Positions 11,801 through 26,684 of a DNA stretch of 64,000 bases are shown here, piece after piece. Location of the stretch: assembly GCA_028023455.1 (NCBI GenBank), contig JAQFVV010000452.1, forward strand, positions 434,768-498,767, given 5' to 3'. The notes beneath the pieces were generated by a model. It was not told the origin of the DNA, searched no databases, and was given only the letters and a program-made list of their open reading frames with translations. How positions within the stretch are numbered: the first letter of the stretch is position 1; each line of letters starts with the position of its first letter. Source of the DNA: Epiperipatus broadwayi (Eukaryota > Onychophora > Udeonychophora > Euonychophora > Peripatidae). The translations under genes and the position numbers were made by a program.

Positions 11801-13014
11801 TCAGCACTCTTTAAAGATTTTCAAACAAAGTAATTTCTAATTATTAATAGCAGTGCAATATTGATGGAAAATAACATGTGGAAGTGAGCATTTTCTAAAT
11901 AGTTATTTACGATCAAATTAATTAATATTGGAGAACGTATTTTAAGTAATAAATCGTATTTTATATAACCAGAAATAATTAATATATTTTTAAATTCTTA
12001 TTTTTCTAAAATTATAGCCAAATTTTAAAACAGATATTTAAAAAAATAAATTGATACAAAAATATATTGATAAACATACTAAATATTGAGCAAATAAATA
12101 TAATTTGGAAAATACCATGATAAAAAACAACTATTTTTTTAGTTAAAGAAAGGCCAACTTAATTAAAGGAAACGTGCTATAAAAGTCATTAAGCAGATTA
12201 AATAGTTTTATATAATAAAGGTACTTGGTTTTAAGTTAATTTTATCTCACTTCATTTAATTACTGATTAAACTTTGGCAATTTCCTGACATAATCAGAAA
12301 TCAACTAAAGAATCAAAAATTATTCATCTATATTTGAGATAAAAAAAATTTCCACTCATATAATTTCAATAGAAGGAAGGACATCCAACTAAATCAAAAT
12401 CACTTAAATTACTTCTATGGAATCTCAATGACCCTATTAGATTGATTATTGAGGATTAAGATGTTTAAAAAAATTGCTACCTTAGATTGGAAAAGCTTTC
12501 TGTAAATTTAATTCAATTAAGGAAACTATTAACACAGACAAAGAAAAAAAATGATCCTATTGCAACCAAACTTCTTGTGAAAATCTAAAGAAATACTTTC
12601 AAAAGAAGTCACAAAATAATAAGAATTTGATTATAAATTCTGATATAAGAGAATGTTCTTAAAAGTTATTATTGTATACACCAAAATAATGCAGATTTAC
12701 TAAGATGAGCAATTTAAGCATTTTTATAAAGATCAGGAATTTTTGCATGAGATTGATAAAACTCAATTTAATCTATTTTTTCTGTTATGCATTGCATTTT
12801 AAAACCCTTATTTTAAATTAAGCAAAAAAGGGAAAATGATTTTCTTTCATCATTATTTTTATTAGTGTATAAATTACATTATATTTACAACCATTTTATG
12901 TTTTAACAATGTTATTTTATTTTTTCACTCACACATGTTTTCACACCTTCTGATTCAAATTTATTAAAAATTTATATAATAAATTATTGGCAAAGTAGAT
13001 TATATGGAGTTTAT
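8861..13014. other. AT-rich sequence without recognised genes
   Basis: About 4 kb with short A/T-biased open frames only. A minus-strand frame at 9676-9879 has no recognisable motif. Several short (TA)n runs occur, for example near 10390 and 10740. I see no exon with splice-like borders and no repeat termini. Confidence 0.5.
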
Positions 13015-13300
13015 GCACAAGAGTTGGTTTGCTGTACATATTTTGGTAATCCAATACTTGACTATACCTCTCTGATTACTGATCTCATTACATTTATGCA
13101 TGATTGTATTTCTATGTTCACTGAGTATATTACTCTTATAGAGATTTGATTTATGAAGTTTCATCATAAAATTTTTAGATTTGGCTCTCCTGAGAATGAA
13201 TATATTATTTCAAATAGTGCCAAAATCATTCTAACAGTTCTACTTGATGAGAGGATAGTTACAAAGAAGGCAAACTTTTAACAATTTCAAACAATTAGGT
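13015..13300 (+). pseudogene. Possible CR1/L2-like LINE endonuclease-linker remnant
   Basis: One plus frame gives a continuous, non-random run (YFGNPILDYTSLITDL, then TFMHDCISMFTEY). It resembles the region between endonuclease and RT in CR1/L2-type LINEs, where a D-x-F-x-D-x-C-like segment precedes the basic stretch. Stops interrupt it and no RT motif follows, so the assignment is weak. Confidence 0.22.
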
Positions 13301-14059
13301 GCTGAAAATTTTAACAATGTTCCTTGCTTTCTACCTATTAACTTTAAATTATATGATACCATTATTCCTAATATTAAATAGTTGAGTTGTCTATGTGACA
13401 AATATATACAAAACTTCTTATACTTGTTTTGAACCATTTAACTATAAAATTTGTGGTGTTTTATATCTGTATTACCACCAGATAATGTTTTGGTCAATAA
13501 TTAAATATTGATATATTTATTACATACATTTGCAATAATTTACATACAGATATTCACTTCCAGTTATGATAGATGAATTTCAAAAGTTTACTTGTTAATG
13601 GCACAACTAACTTTCAAAAAGGTATAGTGAAATTCCCCTTTTGAACCATGACATTTTTAGCTATTGAATGGCTTAACTTGTATGTAAGATAAAGTGATAT
13701 CAATAGTCAGTATCTTCTTGCTCAAGACTTGAGAATGCCTTACTACAGTCCACCAAAATAATGGACAATATGATTATTGTTGTCCATTGTCTAATAATTG
13801 TTTGAGTTTATCTTTCTCTTTTAAATGTACCTCCAATACATATAGCCAGTCTCCTTCTTTACTAAAGACAATAGAATTCATTGATCTAACTCTACAATTG
13901 GTCTATTTTTAACTTTAACTATTTACTTACTGTCATTGTTATTTCATTGATTATTTGTATTGTACATTCAATCTGACCTTGATAATTTGTAGAATAAATC
14001 TATTATTTATGAGTAAGCCCAGGATGTGTTAGGTTGAGTTCATAACAAGATTCATTACA

Positions 14060-14061
<2 letters not shown>
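13301..14061. other. AT-rich sequence, one short hairpin
   Basis: No gene was recognised. TGGACAA near 13763 faces TTGTCCA near 13780 in a small perfect hairpin. Sequence composition is slightly less AT-rich than average between 13600 and 13900. Confidence 0.45.

Positions 14062-14093
<32 letters not shown>
14062..14093. repeat. (TA)n microsatellite
   Basis: About 32 bp of alternating T and A. Confidence 0.97.
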
Positions 14094-14096
<3 letters not shown>

Positions 14097-14589
14097 ACAA
14101 TAGTTGGGTTTGAATCGGGTTACTAAAGGAAGTAAAAGGCACTAATGATTAAAAAAGAGTGTTTATTGTGATTGTTATTATGGCTTGAATTAATAGATGC
14201 AGGAAAATTTATAGATATACAGTCAAACCCTGTTACAAAAGAGTGTGAGTGAAACACATTAACCATTTAAAGGCATGAATGTATACATATATATTTATTA
14301 CACATGTTGTTGTGATATTGCATAGAATTAGTTACTGACAGATAGATTTGTATGTGAAGATGAACAGGAGCAGTTATGCGCTGAGTTGTATTTTATATTT
14401 TTGTTTTATATATTTTGATGTTTATTACCGTAAGTTATAGTTATTGAAATAATATCATTAGTAGTGCATGTTTTCTAATGAAAGCAAATTAAAATACAAG
14501 GCTGGAGAGATTAATAAAAGGGTGTTGCAAGATGTGCCATGGAATTTCTGTTAATGACATTTGTCATAAGAATTCCAAGAACTGGCCAT

Positions 14590-14681
14590 GGTGGTTGAGG
14601 GTCAGCACAGCAACCTTTCAAGCAGTTGTCCTGGGTTAGCGGGTTCGCTTCCCAGCCGATGCTATGACACATGGAAAAAAA
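14590..14681 (+). mobile_element. Short tRNA-derived SINE with 13-bp target duplication
   Basis: A plus-strand copy of the family seen at 5.8 kb. It has a box A-like TGGCCATGGTGGTTGAGG at its start (overlapping the duplicated target), box B GGGTTCGCTTCCC at 14641-14653, the shared 3' end TATGACACATG, and a short A tail. Perfect 13-bp direct repeats AAGAACTGGCCAT lie at 14577-14589 and 14682-14694. The target duplication and A tail indicate LINE-mediated retroposition. At about 92 bp it is barely longer than a tRNA, so this is essentially a tRNA-only SINE. Confidence 0.85.
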
Positions 14682-14694
14682 AAGAACTGGCCAT

Positions 14695-15936
14695 TTAATA
14701 TTTTGGGACAATGGAAATCTGATCATGCTAAAAGCATTCCTGAGATAATTCTCATCTGTGTATGGATAGACAAAAAATGCTGAGGTGAAAGAGAGATAAA
14801 AAAAAAGAACTATATTATTTTTTTGATTTTGGAGTGATTCAGAAAAAAGACCATTATAGAGAAAAAAGCTTAGAAAGTAAATTTCAATAAAGTGATTTTA
14901 TTAATTAATAAAAATTAATAAGAATGGATTCCATTGAAATGCTGGGGTAAAAGAATCATCTGGATTACATTAAATCGGCTCAGTGAACAGCTATTTTGTG
15001 ACCTACCTGCCATAATGACCTTTATCTATGGAGATTTTAGCCATCTATTTCAAGCAAGGGAAGTTATCGTGGAACTCCAAACAGCAAGAAATTTGATGCC
15101 CTCAATTTTAGAATCACCTACCTAACATCTAGGATGGATTATCATATGTCAAAATGTTATGGAATTTTTCATCATCTTCTAGACCAACAATTCTCGTTAA
15201 GACAATTGCCATTGTAATACTGCAAGCTTACAGATCATCCACCTTAAATACATGAACATTTGCCCTCAAAGGAGGTAACTATGACTTTTCTCTCTCTATA
15301 TTAAATGAATATATAATAATAAATTAAGAATTATGCATTTTGTCCCAACTTAAAGAAAGAAATTATAAAAAATAGATTAAATCATTTAATAAATACAACT
15401 CTGATATATAGTTGCACTCTTTCATGAATGTATATACTGATATATATATATGTGTGTGTGTGTCGGAATGAATGAGTCGTATGTTTGAGATATTAGTGTA
15501 TATGTGTATTAATAAATATTAGAATTTTAAGCTATAACTTGTGCCTTTATTTGAATTACGAAATTCTTATAACTTCTGGATTATTATTTATAAAAGCTTA
15601 CTGATATCCATGGCCGTATATCTCTAAAAGAAAAAAAATAATAAGATTCTTAGGGTGGATAGGAAAATTATAAAAATGTATAAATGACGTTTCTCTTGAT
15701 AGACATTGTATCCCAGACTTGAGACTGAGCTAGTCTGGATAAGGCACCCGATAAGGTCCACTGGAACTTTATTTTTGTTTTTGAGGAGTATAATTCTTAT
15801 TAATTGATAAGATTGGTGCTTGAGGTCGGACATGTCCAATGCTCATAAATATATCTAATGAAGCATGGATTAATAACCTGTCTCATTTAAATTATTTGAA
15901 TAAGATCACAGGTAACTGTTAATATATATATATAAA
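14695..15936. other. Non-coding sequence with a short hairpin
   Basis: No recognised gene. The plus-strand stretch 14930-15130 is open but has no motif. CCAGACT at 15713 faces AGTCTGG at 15733, a 7-bp stem, followed by a palindrome GGACATGTCC near 15828. A (TG)n run lies near 15452-15463. Confidence 0.45.
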
Positions 15937-15969
15937 TCAATAACAGGGGATTAATATATATATATTATG

Positions 15970-16008
<39 letters not shown>
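15937..16008. repeat. (TA)n tracts with a partial copy of the SINE 3' end
   Basis: AATCAATAACAGGGGAT occurs at 15937-15953 and again just beyond 16010, separated by (TA)n. The SINE tail and its adjoining TA tract appear to have been locally duplicated. Confidence 0.6.
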
Positions 16009-16009
<1 letters not shown>

Positions 16010-16013
<4 letters not shown>

Positions 16014-16196
16014 CAATAACAGGGGATATGAATTCCAGAAACATGGAGAGAAATAGCTAATATATATATATTAAAGCAGATGGATCTGTAGGCCAGATCC
16101 ATGCTTTATGTCTTTCTAGATTACTAGACAAGGATCGAACCTGTTCCATGCATGTTACGATGTTTGTAAAACTTTCCATCTGCCATTTTATCTACA
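16010..16196 (-). mobile_element. tRNA-headed SINE, second family, minus strand
   Basis: On the minus strand a box A-like TGGCAGATGGAAAG (near 16185) is followed by box B GGTTCGATCC (near 16133) inside a T-arm-like stem ACAGG/CTTGT. A non-tRNA body follows, including the hairpin TGGATCTG/CAGATCCA (16081-16101). The 3' end reads TTTCTGGAATTCATAT then CCTGTTATTGATT and runs into (TA)n. The 3' part occurs again at 19402-19450. These are the parts of a tRNA-derived SINE: pol III head, body and conserved tail. Confidence 0.65.
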
Positions 16197-16269
16197 TTTA
16201 AATTTTAGGCCAGTAAATAAGTTATTAAAGTATTAATTTTCTATTAAAATATTTTATTATAAATATTAG

Positions 16270-19401
<3,132 letters not shown>

Positions 19402-19450
19402 ATCAATAACAGGAAATATGAATTCCAGAAACATGGAGAGAAATAGCTAA
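19402..19450 (-). mobile_element. 3' end fragment of the second SINE family
   Basis: The plus strand reads ATCAATAACAGG, then GAATTCCAGAAACATGGAG and AAATAGCTAA, nearly identical to 16013-16061. Only the 3' tail is present, preceded by a short (TA)n run as in the other copy, so this is a 5'-truncated insertion. Confidence 0.7.
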
Positions 19451-19500
19451 TTAATCTAATTAATAAATTATTCTAATTACATTTTTGGTGCTAAACACCT

Positions 19501-19872
19501 ATGTCAAAGGCAATAGTTGTATTATGTAAAAAAATACATTGCACAAATCAATACTCCAATGGAAGTTATGAAATTAAAACTTTAAATGCTTTTCGACTTT
19601 CTATTCCTCACAAAGTTATCTTCTTTAATAAATCAAGCCTCTTTAAGTTTATGTTTCCATTTGCTCTGAATTCATCGATAGCAAATTTAAAAGCAAATAA
19701 TAGAAGAAAATTTCTTAGAATCAATTGTACATTTTTGCCATTGTTAATCAAATGGTTTAATATGGCGAATAAAACAAATTATATTCTTTGTTACACAATT
19801 TCTTCATTTTTGAAAAAAATACAATTTATAAGGATGTCATCCATTATTATCAGTGACGTGGATTATTACTAA
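19501..19872 (+). CDS. Orphan open frame, 123 codons, probably not a gene
   Basis: The open frame starts ATGTCAAAGGCAATAG and ends at a TAA. Its product is rich in lysine, asparagine, phenylalanine and serine, with no signal peptide and no motif I recognise. It is long for random sequence of this composition. There is no initiation context, splice signal or homologous neighbour to support it. The minus strand beyond it (20124-20336) also holds a coherent-looking but unidentified frame, so the area may be an old, unrecognisable transposable element. Confidence 0.12.
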   Translation: MSKAIVVLCKKIHCTNQYSNGSYEIKTLNAFRLSIPHKVIFFNKSSLFKFMFPFALNSSIANLKANNRRKFLRINCTFLPLLIKWFNMANKTNYILCYTISSFLKKIQFIRMSSIIISDVDYY

Positions 19873-22499
19873 ACCTTAATTTATCATAAAAATGCTCAAC
19901 AGTTTAAATAATGTCTATTTCTTGTAATGAATATTTATAAATATTATCTTTTCTGTCCGATTGAAATTTTACACAAATTATGATTTCTATTAAAAAGAGC
20001 TTTAAAATCTGCCTATTTATGTTCTGGATATATAAAAGATTTGGGAATGGTATAGCCTTTAATATTAGTAGACCTAATTCCCATTTTATAGTCCAATGTT
20101 GTTGTATGATTTTATTAATAAATCTAGCTATTTATTCTTTTATTAACTTCATGTTTAATAGACCAGTTTGAGATTGGCTCCTCATACAATTTATCAAAAT
20201 ATCTGAAATTATTTCTCAAGAACTTCAACCCACCATCAGCATTATATCTTATAGACCATGTTATTTTTAAAGTTGTATGCAGGTTGAGCAATTTATTACT
20301 AAATATGATTAGGTGACAAATTACAGATGAAAGCATTTGCTGAAGTACCTATTGACGATGATTCTTTCATTTTATAAAATTATCCATTGAAGAAAGCTGT
20401 AATATCTTGCCTAACCCAATTGAAAAACATTCAATAAATTTTGTCTTTTTCTTTTTAAAACTCTTTTTAATAATCAACATATGAATAATTTTCAGATAGA
20501 GAAAAACATGAACTAAATCATATAAACATTTAATACTTATCACTGATTTGAAGTAAATTTACTGAATTTAAAATACGAACAAATTCAAAAGATGATTTAA
20601 ATGCAAATTTACTGAAATTCAGTTCATCTTGTAAATATCTAAAAAAAAATAAAAATAGAAAGTTTGTAGCTTCTTCATAATATCAATACCCAAACTCTAA
20701 GTCTTAAATGATAACTTTCTTTATAAAATATATTATTTGTCATATTATTGATGCAGAGTTTATATCCTTAAATTTATTTTCGGATATATATTTAAATACA
20801 TTTTTCTAAAACATTATATGTTTGAAGATTCATGCTTTTAAATCTAAGTACTTCAGATTAGCTTGGATATATAGAAAAACAAGTAAAGAGGAGGGTGGAA
20901 GCCCTCTTCTTGTTAAATTCTCTGTCTTGTATTTACAATTTGATCGCTATTAATAACACCTGATTGGCTAATAAGGCGAGAGGTTTGCAGTCTCTCAGTT
21001 TAATTTAAGACATTATTTAAGTTTTTCATAATTCAGCTTAACAATTTGATCATTTATTTCATTATAATATATCTTTGGATCTAAAAGTATAAATCTATTG
21101 CTTTTATCTTTTTTCAGGAAAATAATATTTTTTCTACTTCAGCATATTTCTGAAGTCATGTGTAGAAATATTCAAAGAAAAATGATAATTTCTGGTAGAC
21201 ATACCTTGAAATAAACGAGATACTTGTGAAGAATCACACATTTATTTTGAAATACTTGTTAAGAATCACATGTTTATTTTCTTTATATCATAATCCATTT
21301 CAAAATCAGCATTCATTTCCATGTGACTATAATTTCAAAATTGTTTTTGTCTTTCAGTTAAACATGCTAAGGACAAATTTAGAAAATGTTTCAAATAAAA
21401 TGACCAAATATTAACATCTTGCTCATGTGGTAAAAAAAAAAAAACATAACTTCTGTATTTCTTTCCCAAATTATTATAAAGGTGATTGTATCGTTCTTTA
21501 ATGTAACATGGAATTAAGTAATTTTGTGTCAATTAATTTTTTCTCTAATTGCTAAATATAATAGTCTTTTGCAGTAAAATAGTCAAGTAAATTAATGTAA
21601 GGGCCAGATTTTTGTATATTATCACCCAAATGAGGAAAGGTGAAAATTTTATAATAACTACGTTGGTTGTGAATTATATATATATAAGAATAAAAAGCTA
21701 TAAAGGTTATTTAAAAGTATTACAAATTTTATAGATCACAAGAGAATTCTTAGTTTTTGAATTACAATTTTCAGTTATCATTTTGTCATTTTTTTATTAC
21801 ATTCTGCCGACATTTTGAATGTGTTGTGATTTTACGGTATTTTACGAATATGCCTTTAATCCGATATTTGTAAAAAAAAAATGACATATTTATAAAGGTA
21901 TCGGCTGATGAAGAGTTCGCAATCTCTGAGGATTTGTTAGTCATTAAAAAAAAAAAACCTCAAATTTTGTGATTTTTTTTTCTTACATATGTTTCCTGTT
22001 TTATCATTTTAACAAATGTAAATGTTTAAAACTGAACTCAAATAAAATCGTTACACATATGTTATAACGGTTATTAGACCAATAAATTAATGAAGAATAT
22101 TGGTTTTAAAATAATTTTTTTAAAGTTATTGCTTCAGTAATTTTAGCACGTATATATATTAAATAAAAAACAAAGGAGAAAATGATAAAAATAAAATTAA
22201 TCCTATGAAGCATATTATTTTAAAGCTTTTACTTTTATTTTAGAGATTAAATTGCAAAAAGGATTTTCAATTTTATTCGGAGAATTTGAAAAAAAGTTAT
22301 TTAAGACAAATTTTAAAAATTATTATAAATAATTTTTAGAGAAAGATAAAAAAAAATTAAGGAAAAAATAATTCTGCATGTATAAAATACTATTGACATT
22401 ATAAATATCAAAATCATAATGCATCAAAATACATGTATTAACATATATTTAAGAAGATGAATATTTAATTTTTTTTCGATATAAAATTTTCTAAAATTG
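19873..22499. other. AT-rich sequence with small hairpins, no recognised gene
   Basis: Unidentified minus-strand frame 20124-20336 (about 70 codons, no motif). A GC-richer hairpin at 20889-20911 has stem GAGGAGGG facing CCCTCTTC. Just after, TGGCTAATAAGGCGAGAGG near 20967 looks like a tRNA box A arm with a GAGAG/CTCTC stem, but no box B follows. At 21904 CTGATGA precedes a 4-bp AGAG/CTCT stem, see findings. Confidence 0.4.
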
Positions 22500-22504
22500 T
22501 TGTA

Positions 22505-22625
22505 TTGGATAGTGCACTTGTCTGCCGAACTCATGATCCTAGGACAAATCTAAAAGAAATCTTGAAGATTTTTTTCTGGTATAATCTAGGCCAGTGGTGC
22601 CTTTTTTTTTTTTTACATTTGTGAC
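22505..22625 (+). mobile_element. Probable tRNA-derived SINE, third type
   Basis: TTGGATAGTGCACTTGTCTG looks like a tRNA D-arm/box A. AGGACAAATC about 35 bases later fits a decayed box B (GGTTCAAATC). The element ends GCC followed by a run of about a dozen T. The TGGATAG-GC pattern resembles arginine-type tRNAs, which would agree with known octopus SINEs, but that link is from memory and not tested. No target duplication was found. Confidence 0.45.
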
Positions 22626-23514
22626 AAACAAACTTAGACTAAAATTTTAAGCTACCAATTATATTATGTTACCATCCTATTGTGAGCATATAAGGATAGT
22701 AATAATAAAATTAATTTTATCATATACAAATATATATCTTTTATATTTCATTTCAGTACATAAGTTCTTTGAAAAAAATGCATAATAACAAAAAGTGTAT
22801 AATAATACTTGATTCTTAATAGATCTGTTGATTTGGAGCAATTACAACTTTTTAAATTCGTTTTAGAAAATATGTACATTCAAGAACATAGTACCACTAA
22901 GTATCAGTATTAGGAGGATACTAACATGAAGAACAAAACTCTAAGAGTGAACAAGAGAAATGAGAGTAATATAAGCAACTTGCTGTTATGAAATGCTTTT
23001 TATACAAAACGGATTGGAATATAAAAGGAAAGTGTTTAAACACAAAACTGATCTGTCACACAAAAATGAGTTCAGTAGTTTTCATGTATTTTTAATGGTG
23101 TTTAGTTTTTGTTTTTTCAATTAAAATATGTATTATCAAACATGAGAACTTTTCAAAAGATTGTCATCATTGATTTGTTTGTATATGCATTTAACCTAAT
23201 AGTTATCATAATGTAATGCAATATTCACCATTGTTCATTTCTTTGGTGATCCCAATCTTATAGGACAGTCTTATGTTTGTTTATCCATCATATATTATTA
23301 TAATTATTTCCTCCTAATCGTAATAAATATTGATATAAAGCCAAGATAATTTTTATTAAAAGTAAACAAACAATTATTAACAAAAATGCATTGAGAAACT
23401 ATCCTAATAGTAAAACTTAATTGAGATATTTTTTATATCTTTCTAAATTGAGAAAAATAAAGAAAAATAGCAATTTGACGATTTTTTGCTACCTATCTTT
23501 ATAAATCAACATCA
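22626..23514. other. AT-rich sequence without recognised genes
   Basis: No coding motif or repeat end recognised on either strand. Confidence 0.5.
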
Positions 23515-24900
23515 TTGATCTTTTGAACATCATTTTCTACCATTAATAATCCATTGCAAGATGAATACTTTCCCAAGATTATTCCAACTTCTCTGATATA
23601 TAGTTTTCCCCTTTTCAAATCATTCCAACAAAATGATTTAACTAATATATCCATTTCACAAAAAAATTCTTTCTAAATCTGTACAATCTTTTGGGATTCA
23701 ATTTAAGTTTTTAGATATCTATCTTTTATTATTTCTTTGATAAATATGTCCATCCAGTTCAGTTTTAGCATTTAAAATTTTTGAATAATGTCACAGATCT
23801 CTCTTTGCTCTTTTATTATGTAATTTGCTTTTGACATGTTATTTGTTACTCCCATTACATCTCTCACTTTACTTCAATGTGTAATCTGAAGTTTCTATAT
23901 GACTCTTCTATTATGCATCAAATTTTTAGATCTATATGTGGAAATTTTCATCTCATAGAAATATTTCATTTTAACATTTAAGTTATTTTAACCAAAAGCA
24001 TTGCTTAATTTTATCATTTTTTTGCATCAACAATTTGATTAAAATGTTTATAATTGTAATTTTTAATTTATTATTATCAATCTTCATTTTTTCTTTTTGT
24101 GAAAAGCCGTTAAACATTTCTTTAGTCATTTCAGCATTTATTTTTAATCATAATTTTCTGCCTTTATCTCATACATTTGTAATCATTAATTGTAAAAATA
24201 ATCACATCATCTGCAAAATTTATATAACTCAATAATCACATTTATTTTTATTATTTAATTTTTCCATTTTAATTTAAAAATATCTTCCTCATAAGAAGTG
24301 TTGGAGATATGGACCTCGTTTTATATATTCATATCAATTGTGATCTTTTAGTTTCACTGGGTGATGTATATACTGCTACAGTATTTTGAAAAATATTTTT
24401 AAAAATTTAACAACCTTGTTGGCCTTTATCTGTGTTTCCAATTTTATCATTACTACTGCACTTGAATAGCTATTGTATAAAGTTTCACAATATTATAGAT
24501 CTATATCTTTATGCTTCAATGCTTTAATCATAGGCTAAATATATATAGAGTCAAATGCTTTTTACAATCTACAAACCCCCAGAAAAATGGTAGCTTATAT
24601 TTATTAGTCTTTTTTATAATTTCTCTTAATATTTAGATGTGATCTACAGTTCTATAGTTACTTCTAACTCAAGTTTGTTTTTTAGGTTGAATGCAATGTT
24701 CTCTGGAGACAGTTGTAAAATATTAATAAAAATCTTATATAGAATGAATAGAAAACTTATAAGTCTGTACTTTTTTTAATTGTTCTTAAAAATAATTTCA
24801 TGAGTTCATTCTGCCATCTACCTAAAATTAGACTTTGGTATTTATTATACATTTCAAATATTTTTAAATTTCTTCACCTGCTTAGTCTTGAAGCAAATCA
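23515..24900 (-). pseudogene. Decayed RTE-type LINE (RT to C-terminus), minus strand
   Basis: The minus strand, read in several frames, contains RTE-family landmarks in order. A degraded RT-finger region (YKF-like, then DHI) lies near 24650-24780, and FVDCKKAFDSI near 24550-24580 is RT motif A. The catalytic-motif sequence NFADDV is at 24201-24218. A C-terminal region near 23540-23560 reads VFILQWIING. That end matches the plus-strand copy at 46.8 kb (TFILQWIDN), so both belong to one family. Many stops and frameshifts make it non-functional. The 5' portion, including endonuclease, is absent, as is usual for LINE copies truncated during target-primed reverse transcription. Confidence 0.75.
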
Positions 24901-25146
24901 GTGAACTGATAACTAATATTGTACTAAAAACTGCTATGCAGATAGCTGATACAAAAAAGCAACAGCTTTCTAATTAAGCTTTACAGGAAACAAAACAAAA
25001 TATGATGAAGGAATGTGAAATTATTTTTAAAATCATTCATTTAAAAAATTGAGTATCCAAAACTCAGGAAAAAAGGAAAAAATTATATGATGTTGCAAAA
25101 AATATATAAATAAATTGATAATTAAATTTATATAAATATGTATTTT

Positions 25147-25152
<6 letters not shown>
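24901..25152. other. Spacer between RTE remnant and retrotransposon
   Basis: AT-rich, with no recognised feature. Confidence 0.5.

Positions 25153-25227
<75 letters not shown>
25153..25227. repeat. (AT)n microsatellite at the retrotransposon insertion site
   Basis: About 75 bp of alternating A and T ends exactly where the 5' LTR begins. A shorter AT run (42695-42708) resumes directly after the 3' LTR. The element therefore inserted into a TA-rich tract, and ATAT at both borders fits a 4-bp target duplication. Confidence 0.9.
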
Positions 25228-25230
<3 letters not shown>

Positions 25231-26180
25231 ACCTAACTGAAGTTTCACTTAGTTCCAAAAGGAGCCAAAGGTTATCTTAGCTTAACCTTTTGGTTTGAAA
25301 TTGTCTGATTTTTTAAAAAAATAATAATGATAAAAATGAAAATTAAATTAGTTAATGACTAAAATAGGATAATCTTGTATTGATTGTAATCATTATTGTA
25401 TATTATGGAATTATGTCTAAGTATTTGAAAAAAGATATATGAGTTAGGTTGATAAGAGATGCTAGACAATAATTTGAATTAAAAGAAATATCAGAAATAG
25501 TTAGGAAATGATAAATCATATTTAATGTATTTTAAAGTAACTATTATATAATCCATTTTGATGCAATGAGATATTATAAATAAGTTGGAATGAATAGTAA
25601 TAAATTAAAAAAAAAATCTGTAAGTTTTATTAGAACAATATAACAGTATTTATTAGATGTAAGGTAGTAGCGTTCCACTTATAAAATTATTTTAAATTAA
25701 ATATTTGGTAATATTTATAGTTTTGTAATTTTAAAAGAATAACTTTTAAACAATGGGTGAGCTCATATTTATAGATTACCCATATATGGAAATGTGTGTG
25801 TGTGTGTGTGCAAGAAAGATACATAAACATAAGAAGAAAATAAAAATAAAAAATATTTTAATTCTAATATTTATAAAAAATAAATAAATAAATGGATGGA
25901 TATAAATTTATGAAAGAAATATTTAAAAGTTAATAAAGAGGGATAGTTCTGAATTTTATATTTATTACTATTATGTTTAAAAAAATATTATTTAAAAAGG
26001 TAATACATAACATTTGTTAAACAATGGATTTTTGACTTTGTGGCTGTAAGTCACGTGATTTCATATCATTAGAAATTGTGTTAGTAAATCGACTTTACAG
26101 CTGATCTGTCAAAAATAGAAAAATGTAATAAAAATAATTTGATTGGTTTACAAGCCAATTGATCAAAAAGAGGGGGGGGG

Positions 26181-26188
26181 TATAAAAG
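26181..26188 (+). promoter_or_regulatory. Candidate TATA box of the 5' LTR
   Basis: TATAAAAG directly follows a run of G and is perfectly kept in the 3' LTR (38162-38169). It lies where the sequence becomes less AT-monotonous. Transcription would start about 25-30 bases on, near 26210. That places nearly 5.3 kb of leader ahead of gag. Confidence 0.55.
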
Positions 26189-26441
26189 ATTATTAGAAAA
26201 AAACCGAAATCCAGGACCATTGAGTTGCTGATCTGTTTTTAATTCTACTTGTGGCTGAATCTTAAAAGTTCTTTAACAAAAAGTAAATTTTTAAAACTTT
26301 ATATTTTTAAAAAAAAAAATAAAAGTATGTTTAAAATAATTATTTAAAAATTGTCTTGCAATGAAGAAGGGCTAAAAGAAAGGTAATTCCATTTTTCTGA
26401 CAGTTTTTCATTCCAGTTGAAGCATTAAAATTTACTGTAAA

Positions 26442-26684
26442 ATGTTTGCAGGAAAAAATACAGCGTCTCATATTTCATTTATTTTTTATCTATTCATTTT
26501 TCTTTATTTAGAAGTAAAACTTAAATTATTAAGTATTGTTATGGCTAAAGACTTTATTGCATTAAACTATAGTATACCTCCTATCAAATTAAAAATACAC
26601 GTGAAGAAGAAATTAAAAAAAAAAAAGACATTCAAATATTTTAAAATATTAAAATGGAAATGCGTTAGCGTCTTTATAAATTAA
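26442..26684 (+). CDS. Short open frame inside the 5' LTR
   Basis: An 80-codon frame with a hydrophobic N-terminal half and a lysine-rich tail. The 3' LTR has the same frame over its first 60 codons (38423-38623), ending early because of a shift in an A run. Both copies descend from one LTR, so shared openness is weak evidence of coding. No family recognised. It may be only an upstream open frame in the leader. Confidence 0.12.
   Translation: MFAGKNTASHISFIFYLFIFLYLEVKLKLLSIVMAKDFIALNYSIPPIKLKIHVKKKLKKKKTFKYFKILKWKCVSVFIN

Noticed and set aside
20960-21000. tRNA-like arm TGGCTAATAAGGCGAGAGG
   Set aside because: No box B or acceptor stem follows; not enough to call a tRNA or SINE.
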